Source: Syntrophomonas sp.
Lineage (GTDB): Bacteria > Bacillota > Syntrophomonadia > Syntrophomonadales > Syntrophomonadaceae
Reading direction: 5' to 3'
Assembly: GCF_028707975.1 (NCBI RefSeq)
Contig: NZ_JAQVZX010000005.1
Location: 8,544-59,852, forward strand
DNA: 51,309 nucleotides
In this document: piece after piece, positions 45,539 to 51,309 of the stretch
How the letters are laid out: every line of letters begins with the position of its first letter
Numbering within the stretch: position 1 is the stretch's first letter
Made by a program: the position numbers and the translations under genes
The notes under the pieces: model-generated
Database searches by the model: none
The model's input: the letters and a program-made list of their open reading frames with translations, nothing else
What the model was told of the DNA's origin: nothing

Positions 45539-46801
45539 ATGAATGCCAGCAGACTTTCCATTATTAAAGACCGCTCCCTGGCCCCTGATGGTTTTAAAAA
45601 ATTAGAATGGGTTAGTAATAATATGCCTGTTCTTAATAAATTGAGAGCGGAATTTGCCGAGAAAAAACCCCTGGCCGGAAAAACCATAGCTTGTTGCCTA
45701 CATCTAGAGGCTAAGACCGGCTATCTGCTGCAGACTTTGCAGGTAGCTGGAGCCCGGGTTATAGCTTGTGCCAGCAACCCCCTTTCCACCCAGGATGATG
45801 TAGTAGCCGCACTGGTAGAGTCCGGTATCACCGTTTTCGCAGTTCATGGCGAGAACCCGGAAGAATACCAGCGTTACCTGGAAATGACTCTGGATACCCG
45901 ACCCGATGCTATAATTGATGACGGGGCTGATATGGTCACAACCTTGATTAAACAACGACCCGAACAGGCACGAAACCTCATAGGTGGCTGTGAGGAGACC
46001 ACTACCGGCATAATTCGCTTGAAATCCATGGAGAAAGATCAGGCCCTGCCTTTTCCGGTGATGGCAGTAAACGATGCCAATATGAAATATCTTTTTGACA
46101 ATCGTTATGGTACCGGCCAGTCAGTCTGGGACGGAATCAACCGTAGCACCAACCTGGTGGTAGCCGGAAAAAATGTCGTGGTAGCTGGTTACGGCTGGTG
46201 TGGCAAAGGTGTATCCATGCGAGCTCTGGGTATGGGAGCCCGGATAATTATTACCGAAATCGACCCGATTAAAGCCAATGAAGCTATTATGGATGGCTTT
46301 GAAGTAATGCCCATGTCAACCGCCGCTACCCTGGGGGATATCTTCATTACTGTTACCGGAAATATAAATGTGATTCGAAAAGAACACATGGCAATAATGA
46401 AAGATAAAGCCATAATGGCCAATGCGGGACATTTCGATGTGGAAATCAATAAGAATGATTTGGCTGCTTTAGCCGTAAGCCGAAGAATAGTTAGAAATAA
46501 CATTGAAGAGTTCCGCCTGGCAGATGATCGCAGACTCTATCTACTGGCTGAAGGTCGTCTGGTTAACCTGGCCGCTGGCGATGGTCATCCGGCTGAAGTA
46601 ATGGACTTGAGTTTTTCCCTGCAAGCCTTGTCTCTGCTATATGTAATTGAAAACAGATCTCGATTGGAAAACAAGGTATATAATGTCCCCGAAAGAATAG
46701 ACCAAAGGGTAGCCCGCTTAAGATTGGAGGCAGAAGGTATAAGAATTGACGAGCTAAGCTCCGAGCAAGAGAAATACCTGGCTAGCTGGGACCCTTATTA
46801 A
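45539..46801 (+). CDS. ahcY: Adenosylhomocysteinase
   Basis: A 420-residue enzyme hydrolysing S-adenosylhomocysteine to adenosine and homocysteine, removing the product inhibitor of methyltransferases. The NAD-binding motif [16 protein letters not shown] is clear, along with [21 protein letters not shown]-equivalent ITVTGNINV and NAGHFDVEI. The C-terminus ends LASWDPY, where the family usually ends in KPDHYRY. Length is normal for the bacterial form. AGGAGG precedes the ATG. It appears to be monocistronic. No SAH or SAM riboswitch was seen in its short leader. Confidence 0.95.
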   Translation: MNASRLSIIKDRSLAPDGFKKLEWVSNNMPVLNKLRAEFAEKKPLAGKTIACCLHLEAKTGYLLQTLQVAGARVIACASNPLSTQDDVVAALVESGITVFAVHGENPEEYQRYLEMTLDTRPDAIIDDGADMVTTLIKQRPEQARNLIGGCEETTTGIIRLKSMEKDQALPFPVMAVNDANMKYLFDNRYGTGQSVWDGINRSTNLVVAGKNVVVAGYGWCGKGVSMRALGMGARIIITEIDPIKANEAIMDGFEVMPMSTAATLGDIFITVTGNINVIRKEHMAIMKDKAIMANAGHFDVEINKNDLAALAVSRRIVRNNIEEFRLADDRRLYLLAEGRLVNLAAGDGHPAEVMDLSFSLQALSLLYVIENRSRLENKVYNVPERIDQRVARLRLEAEGIRIDELSSEQEKYLASWDPY

Positions 46802-46868
46802 GCCAAAAAAGAATTTTTGAAACTTCACATAGGCCAGACGCTTTTTTCACATAATACTAACAAAGATT

Positions 46869-47192
46869 GACTCTACTGCAAAAACCCCTTTTGTTGCATA
46901 AGGGTTGCATAAATATACAAAGCGAGCGTTGGCGAAGCATGGATGCAACACCCGGCGAAGGCGAGCAGGCGAAAGGGGGCGAGCGACAGGACGTCGCGAG
47001 AGTGCTTCACCCTGCGGGTACGCCTGGTGTTCCACCCTGCGGGTGTCACTATTAAGGTTGCCTCCCACGGACGGGAGATTAGCGCGGTACCCCTTGAGCC
47101 GTGAGACAAGCCGTAGGGTTACCCATGCGAAGACTGCGAGCGGTATATTTATACAAGCCAATGAATATTAATAACTTTTTGCAGTAGAATCA
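46869..47192 (+). mobile_element. MITE-like element, full copy 4 (about 325 bp)
   Basis: The left end is TGACTCTACTGCAAAAACC (its first two bases overlap the flanking repeat) and the right end is TTTTTGCAGTAGAATCA. The direct repeat AACAAAGATTG occurs at 46859-46869 and 47193-47203. It is the longest copy. Its interior holds GCATGGATGCAACACCCGG, GGCGAAAGGGGGCGAGCG, two CACCCTGCGGG cassettes and GACAAGCCGTAGGGTTACCC. Most of these recur elsewhere in the window. It lies between ahcY and spoIIP and may carry or affect the spoIIP promoter. Confidence 0.85.
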
Positions 47193-47221
47193 AACAAAGA
47201 TTGTGAAAAGGCGGTTTTTAC

Positions 47222-48175
47222 ATGGATACTATCACCAAAAGATATATCTGGCTTTTTTTTGCTGTACTTATGGCACTGATGGTAGGAGCCTACGTAATAA
47301 ACACCACCTACTCTCCACAACGCAAACCCCAACCCAGCAATGACCTTAATTCTCATAGGGCCAGCTATGTTACCATTCGCGATACGGAAGGAAAAGTTAT
47401 CCTGGAAACTGGGATACCGGTCTACGAGCAGGACGAATATATCAGCGAAAATAACCTGCATTATGTCATTATTAGTATTAGCGGCAGCAATGCCGTGGCC
47501 AGGAAAAAGGATATGGAAAAGTCAGAGCTTAATCCTGTCAGCCAAAAACTGAGTGCTGCCTCTATCTCCTATCCCCATACTGTAGAGGCTCAGGCCCTCT
47601 TGAATCCTCATCATGTGGTAATATATCATACTCATACTGATGAATCCTATGTACCTGATTCAAGCCGCCCGGATAAACCAGGAGACGGCGATATTTTTCA
47701 GGTGGGAGCGGCTCTGGCAGACTCCCTGTCCAAGGCCGGTATTAGTGTTCATCATAGCTACAACCCCCATGACCCCCATGATATTAATGCCTATCACCGA
47801 TCCAGGCGCACCCTTACCCAATTACTGCAGGAAAGACCGGATGCAGCCTTTGACATACATCGAGATTCAGCGCCACTGGGCTCTTATTCTACTACTGTAA
47901 ACGGTGTTGATACCGCCCGGGTAATGATAGTTATCGGACGCTCCAACCCCAACATGAGCCCTAATCTTAACTTTGCCCGGATCATAAAGGACGCTGCAGA
48001 TGATCTGCATCCAGGTCTAATGCGTGGTATTTATATGGGGCGCGGGGATTATAATCAAGATCTCTACCCTACTTCGCTCATCTTTGAAGTGGGAACCGAA
48101 AGTAATTCCCTGGATGCCGCTCAAAAAGCAGTTCGCTGCCTCGCCGACGCCATTATTGCGGTGGTAGGCACCTAG
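47222..48175 (+). CDS. spoIIP: Stage II sporulation protein P
   Basis: A 317-residue membrane-anchored amidase that with SpoIID degrades septal peptidoglycan during engulfment. It has an N-terminal transmembrane segment (about residues 9-27). The catalytic domain has IYHTHTDESYVPD (metal-binding His, Glu), FDIHRDSAP and SLIFEVGTESNSLD. Length is usual. A sporulation promoter is expected upstream, where the fourth element ends 29 bp before the start. The C-terminus overlaps the 3' end of the next, convergent gene by 23 bp. Confidence 0.93.
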   Translation: MDTITKRYIWLFFAVLMALMVGAYVINTTYSPQRKPQPSNDLNSHRASYVTIRDTEGKVILETGIPVYEQDEYISENNLHYVIISISGSNAVARKKDMEKSELNPVSQKLSAASISYPHTVEAQALLNPHHVVIYHTHTDESYVPDSSRPDKPGDGDIFQVGAALADSLSKAGISVHHSYNPHDPHDINAYHRSRRTLTQLLQERPDAAFDIHRDSAPLGSYSTTVNGVDTARVMIVIGRSNPNMSPNLNFARIIKDAADDLHPGLMRGIYMGRGDYNQDLYPTSLIFEVGTESNSLDAAQKAVRCLADAIIAVVGT

Positions 48176-48482
48176 TTTTGCCATTTTCTGCTTTTCTTTT
48201 AATTTTTACTTCTTCTGTTATTTTAAATAAATCATGAATAAAATTGGCTCCCCGGGAAATTATTATACCGGTAAGAATCAAGCCAAGATAGGGAACATTA
48301 ATAGGCAACCCAACGGTGGCAAACAAATCTATTCCGGTTCCCAAAGCTATGGTAATCCCCAGGACAAGAGCGCCCGCCCTATCAATGCTCAACTTCTTCT
48401 TTTCCCATATCAGCTTCAAACTTTCCCAAAGTTTTTCTGTCAAAACAGCCGCTAATGCCAGTTGGGTAAAAGTCATAGCCAT
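48153..48482 (-). CDS. Small membrane protein, unknown, convergent with spoIIP
   Basis: A 109-residue protein with two or three hydrophobic stretches (MTFTQLALAAVLTEKLWE, LVLGITIALGTGIDLFAT, YLGLILTGIIIS) and a basic C-terminal tail. The layout recalls small phage-type holins or stress membrane proteins, but no family is recognised. GGAGGAG precedes the ATG. Its 3' end lies inside spoIIP, so it could be silenced by, or act on, the spoIIP transcript. Confidence 0.6.
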   Translation of the reverse strand: MAMTFTQLALAAVLTEKLWESLKLIWEKKKLSIDRAGALVLGITIALGTGIDLFATVGLPINVPYLGLILTGIIISRGANFIHDLFKITEEVKIKRKAENGKTRCLPPQ

Positions 48483-48653
48483 CCACTCCTCCTCTTTTCA
48501 GAATGCTAAAATCAAAGCTACGCCCTTTGTTAAAAATGGCAAGTTCAGCAGTATTGGAGTACATTCATCTTATTCTAAAAGCTGCTAACTGGTGATTTTC
48601 TGGCGGGGAAACTGTTATAATGAGCACAATTGTTCAGTATACTCCAATTAAGG

Positions 48654-48713
48654 GGTACTCCTGGTGTTCCATCCTGCGGATGTCACTATTAAGGTTGCAG
48701 CGGCGAAGGCAAA
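48654..48713 (+). repeat. Free-standing cassettes upstream of the MFS gene
   Basis: GGTACTCCTGGTGTTCCATC, CTGCGGATGTCACTATTAAG and GTTGCAGCGGCGAAGGC follow the order of cassettes in the element at 46869-47192 (about 46998-47064). No element ends are present. They lie 37 bp before the MFS start and would be part of its leader. Confidence 0.6.
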
Positions 48714-48749
48714 ATAAAATTTATGACTGTTTACCCGGAAAGGAAAGCA

Positions 48750-50132
48750 ATGAAGCTAGAAGAAAAATGGCGTGTGCTAATAATTATTTGCATCGGCATA
48801 TTTATGTCCACGGTCGATGGTAGTATTTTAAATATCGCCAATCCGACTATTGCCCGGGAGCTTTCGGTCAGTATGCGGGAGATTCAATGGGTGGTAACCG
48901 CTTATATGCTTGTAATCACCACTTCCCTGCTTTTCTTTGGCAAGCTGGGAGATATGCTGGGTAGTAGTAAAATATACTCTTACGGTTTCCTTATTTTCAC
49001 CATAGGTTCCCTATTATGTAGCCTCTCCCCTTCCCTGGCTTATTTAGTAGCCGCTCGGGTTATACAGGCCATAGGAGCCAGTATGATGATGGCAACTGGA
49101 ATCGGGATAGTCTCCAATACCTTTCCCCCCGGAGAGCGGGGTAAAGCCCTGGGCATTACCGGCAGCATAGTAGGTGTAGGGAATATGACCGGCCCCAGTT
49201 TAGGGGGAATTCTAATAGCCAACTTTAAGTGGCCGGTGATATTTCTCATCAATGTTCCCATCGGAATCCTCGCCTTTTACCTGGGCATGAGATATTTGCC
49301 CCAACAAGCAAAAAGCCTTGCCCAGAAGAAGCACGACCTGGGGGGACTGCTGCTATTTGCCCTGTCAACTATCATCTTGCTTCTTTCCTTCTCCGGAAGC
49401 CATGGTGTTGAATGGAAACTATTCAGCCTGGGGCTGTTAATAATGCTTTTATTCTACCTTTATGAAAAAAGAATATCAGAAGCCATATTGGATTTAGAGC
49501 TATTTAAAATAAAAAACTTTACTCATGGCAACCTTATGGCCTTCGCCGCTTACAGTGCCCAGACTTCAGTTTTTTTCCTTATGCCGTTTTTTCTGGAAAA
49601 CCTCTTGCATTACCCCCCGGCCTTTTCCGGTTTGATTATGACCATACCCCCGGTAACCATGGCCATAACCGCTCCCCTCGCCGGGGCTCTTTCCGATCGC
49701 ATCGGCAATAGAAGGATTACCCCGCTATCTTTTCTCTTTATGACCTCTGCCTACCTGCTATTGTCTACTTTGGAGCAAGAGAGTGGTCTGTTAATAATTG
49801 CCGGCAGTCTGCTGTTGATGGGAGTTGGTATGGGGTCCTTTGGTTCCCCCAACAGCAGCTCCATACTGGGCTCCATTCCGCGTGAAAAAGCTGGCTATGC
49901 TGGCGGATTCATGGCTACAGTCAGAAACTTTTCCTTCTCCCTGGGTGTTGCCGGTTCGGTCAGTGCTTTTGCTTACTTCCTCAGCCTTTACCAGCAGAAA
50001 AGCAGTTATATTGCCGCCTATGCCGGAGCGGCTCATGCTGTTTACAGAATAGCTGCGATAATTAGCATCCTGGCTTTTTTACTTTCCCTGCTGGAACGCG
50101 AACCGGCAAGAAGTGCGAAATCCCCGGAGTAG
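48750..50132 (+). CDS. MFS exporter of the 14-span DHA2 (EmrB/QacA-like) family
   Basis: A 460-residue drug:H+ antiporter. Motif D1 is STVDGSILNIANPTIA, motif A is GKLGDMLGSSKI, and motif C, diagnostic for antiporters, is GVGNMTGPSLGG. There are about 14 hydrophobic helices. It exports hydrophobic compounds, and the substrate is unknown. The ATG at 48750 follows AAAGGA and is preferred over one nine codons upstream. No regulator gene is adjacent. Confidence 0.92.
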   Translation: MKLEEKWRVLIIICIGIFMSTVDGSILNIANPTIARELSVSMREIQWVVTAYMLVITTSLLFFGKLGDMLGSSKIYSYGFLIFTIGSLLCSLSPSLAYLVAARVIQAIGASMMMATGIGIVSNTFPPGERGKALGITGSIVGVGNMTGPSLGGILIANFKWPVIFLINVPIGILAFYLGMRYLPQQAKSLAQKKHDLGGLLLFALSTIILLLSFSGSHGVEWKLFSLGLLIMLLFYLYEKRISEAILDLELFKIKNFTHGNLMAFAAYSAQTSVFFLMPFFLENLLHYPPAFSGLIMTIPPVTMAITAPLAGALSDRIGNRRITPLSFLFMTSAYLLLSTLEQESGLLIIAGSLLLMGVGMGSFGSPNSSSILGSIPREKAGYAGGFMATVRNFSFSLGVAGSVSAFAYFLSLYQQKSSYIAAYAGAAHAVYRIAAIISILAFLLSLLEREPARSAKSPE

Positions 50133-50204
50133 TTTCCGGCTACCGGCATTGACAGGAACTACATCCTTATTTCAAGGCAACTGACAAATCCCTGGAGGTA
50201 GTTT

Positions 50205-50233
50205 TTGACCTGCCGATAATATTCTGCTATAAT
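50205..50233 (+). promoter_or_regulatory. SigA-type promoter of tRNA-Arg
   Basis: TTGACC (50205-50210) and a consensus TATAAT (50228-50233) are separated by exactly 17 bp, and the tRNA starts 18 bp later. Confidence 0.85.
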
Positions 50234-50250
50234 TGCTATGCAATAATTAT

Positions 50251-50325
50251 GCGCCCGTAGCTCAGTGGATAGAGCACCGGCCTCCGGAGCCGGGTGCGGA
50301 GGTTCGATTCCTCTCGGGCGTACCA
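50251..50325 (+). tRNA. tRNA-Arg (anticodon CCG)
   Basis: A 75-nt cloverleaf. The GCGCCCG/CGGGCGT acceptor has a G-U closing pair, the D-arm is AGCTCAGTGGATAGAGC, the anticodon stem CCGGC/GCCGG encloses CTCCGGA with CCG as anticodon, the T-loop is GGTTCGATTCC, the discriminator is A and CCA is encoded. An integrase fragment lies just downstream, so its 3' end was probably an attachment site. Confidence 0.97.
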
Positions 50326-50337
50326 TTAGGAAAATCG

Positions 50338-50371
50338 GCACTTTCAAGATACTTGGAAGTGCTTTTTTTTT
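50338..50371 (+). terminator. Terminator of tRNA-Arg
   Basis: GCACTTTC and GGAAGTGC (one G-T pair) enclose a 9-nt loop, followed by nine T. Next to it a 12-bp unit TTTTGACAGAAG is repeated in tandem (50376-50398). Confidence 0.9.
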
Positions 50372-50405
50372 GTATTTGACAGAAGTTTTGACAGAAGTTA
50401 TTGTA

Positions 50406-50655
50406 TCACGATCTCATAATCTGTCTTTCTTGTGACCTGCTCTCGCGAATGACTTTGCCATTGTTAGCCACCAACCTCAATCTAGGAATTTCCCCTGGTG
50501 GTTCAATTAAAACAGGTTCTTTAGCACTTTGCCCTTTAGAATCTGGTCCTAGAGATTGTGGCAGAACCCCAGCTATTATGCTTTCCATTTTTGCTGCGCT
50601 GGCTGCTTTCATCTTTTGGGTTATATGGGCATAGGTGTTTAATGTTGTACCAATA
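50406..50655 (-). pseudogene. C-terminal fragment of a tyrosine recombinase (integrase)
   Basis: On the minus strand the frame reads DIGTTLNTYAHITQKM and then KAASAAKMESIIAGVLPQ. TLNTYAHIT is the end of the phage-integrase catalytic domain with the nucleophilic Tyr. The usual upstream part with Arg, His-x-x-Arg and the core-binding domain is missing. The frame is cut by TAA right before this piece, where the nucleotidyltransferase gene begins. The ~45-residue tail after the domain is polar and unlike known integrases. Position beside tRNA-Arg fits an element that once integrated there. Confidence 0.75.
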
Positions 50656-50964
50656 TCTTACCAGGCATTGACCGTAGCCAAGAAGCGTCTGTTGGATAGC
50701 TATCCTATCCGGGAACTGATCCTGTTTGGTTCTGTTGCCCGTAGCCAGGCAGGGCCGGATTCAGATATTGATCTGTTAATTGTAACCGAACGTCTATCGA
50801 CTGATGCGGAATATGATGCTATCTGCGGTGAGATTTATGAGACGAATCTTTTATATGATACCCAGATTACTCCAGTAATCGTGGATGCAGACTCATGGTA
50901 TCAGGGGATCCTTACTTTAACACCACTTCACTCAGATGTAATGAGAGGTGGAGTGCCTGTATGA
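50635..50964 (+). CDS. MNT-type minimal nucleotidyltransferase
   Basis: A 109-residue protein with the nucleotidyltransferase signature LFGSVARSQAGPDSDIDLLI, carrying the Gly-Ser and the Asp-x-Asp metal pair. This is the MntA-type partner that AMPylates and silences a HEPN toxin in MNT/HEPN toxin-antitoxin pairs. The start is uncertain (GTG-type codon near 50635). Its stop overlaps the next ATG by four bases, the usual arrangement with HEPN, but that partner is broken. It overlaps the integrase fragment end. Confidence 0.82.
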   Translation: MFNVVPISYQALTVAKKRLLDSYPIRELILFGSVARSQAGPDSDIDLLIVTERLSTDAEYDAICGEIYETNLLYDTQITPVIVDADSWYQGILTLTPLHSDVMRGGVPV

Positions 50965-51044
50965 CAAATCGTACGGTTTTGGTTAACTACTGGCTGGATA
51001 AGGCCGATGACTTGCTTAGATGTATCCTCTTAATAAGACAATGA
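50961..51044 (+). pseudogene. Truncated HEPN-domain gene
   Basis: A 27-codon frame reading NYWLDKADDLLRCILLIRQ before a stop. 'NYW-x-x-KA-x-x-x-L' is the usual start of HEPN proteins paired with MNT antitoxins. The remaining ~100 residues, including the RNase R-x4-6-H motif, are gone. The toxin is thus lost while the antitoxin-like gene remains. The next ~140 bp hold nothing recognised. Confidence 0.65.
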
Positions 51045-51184
51045 CTTTTAAACTACTTACCACCGAATATCCCTTTAGATGAATGACTACGGTAAAAGCA
51101 CTTAAGGAAATTCCTGTTATCTCGGCCGCACTATAGCTTAATTGTTTAATAAGCAGCGGTTTCTGCTCTTCGGGCACCTTATCC

Positions 51185-51309
51185 TTACTGAATATACTTT
51201 TTTACTTCTTCCAGGCTATCATAATCCAAGACTTCATCAAGCATTGTGTCAATTTTATCGGTGTCGGTTTCTTCGATTTTCTTCTTTAATTCTGCAGGCA
51301 ATGCGCCAA
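51185..51309 (-). CDS. Partial C-terminus of an unknown protein (runs off the window)
   Basis: A 40-codon open frame ending at TAA (51185-51187), reading ALPAELKKKIEETDTDK and MLDEVLDYDSLEEVKKYIQ. It is charged and helical. Such ends are common in Rpn-type PD-(D/E)XK nuclease/transposase proteins, but the piece is too short to assign. Confidence 0.5.
   Translation of the reverse strand, partial: GALPAELKKKIEETDTDKIDTMLDEVLDYDSLEEVKKYIQ

Noticed and set aside
4391-47203. CRISPR array, because short palindromic cassettes repeat
   Set aside because: The repeats are dispersed over tens of kilobases, not spaced regularly, with no unique spacers or cas genes.

Overview
The window looks like a chromosomal segment of a spore-forming, anaerobic member of the Clostridia, most like the butyrate-oxidising genus Syntrophomonas. 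The signs are sporulation genes (spoIIP and a YheC/YheD-type pair), a 3-hydroxybutyryl-CoA dehydrogenase, a butyryl-CoA:acetate-type CoA-transferase, a PHA-synthase-like hydrolase, a futalosine-type menaquinone cluster, AddAB recombination, strong AGGAGG ribosome binding sites and frequent TTG/GTG starts. The genus is an inference from gene content and was not checked by a search.

Layout. 0-7.5 kb, minus strand: a PH-like membrane protein, hbd-pfkA, an HtrA protease, and two tandem ATP-grasp proteins of the spore-coat YheC/YheD family. 7.7-9.2 kb, plus: a DUF523 (TudS-like) protein followed 15 bp later by a PP-loop ATPase of the ThiI/MnmA type. 9.2-16.8 kb, minus: a GDSL hydrolase, a large UPF0182 membrane protein, and mqnE-mqnA-mqnC plus a nucleoside-phosphorylase-like gene. 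17-24.3 kb: ddl, tRNA-Trp, an MscS-type channel, and a run of ypmA-like, lepB, surE, a small membrane gene and an EF-G-2 paralogue. The ypmA-like gene is only 59 codons long. 25-38.5 kb: the CoA-transferase, then addB and addA separated by three co-oriented genes (unknown, acyl-CoA synthetase-like, PhaC-like). 38.8-50.2 kb: small membrane proteins, a DMT/YdcZ transporter, a ZIP transporter, a DinG-type helicase, DUF3343, a hotdog thioesterase, a 3D-domain exoprotein, ahcY, spoIIP and an MFS exporter. 50.2 kb to the end: tRNA-Arg with a broken tyrosine integrase beside it, an MNT nucleotidyltransferase with a truncated HEPN partner, and the end of another reading frame.

The intergenic spaces hold a dispersed element family. 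Four full copies (180-325 bp) have inverted ends built on CACTGCAAAAA and are flanked by short direct repeats. Solo ends, one copy reduced to a palindrome, and free-standing interior pieces also occur. The interiors are mosaics of short GC-rich cassettes, several of them perfect hairpins, reshuffled between copies. No transposase for the family is in the window. This family, the DUF523/PP-loop pair, the split addB/addA locus and the integrase relic at tRNA-Arg are the parts most worth following up.
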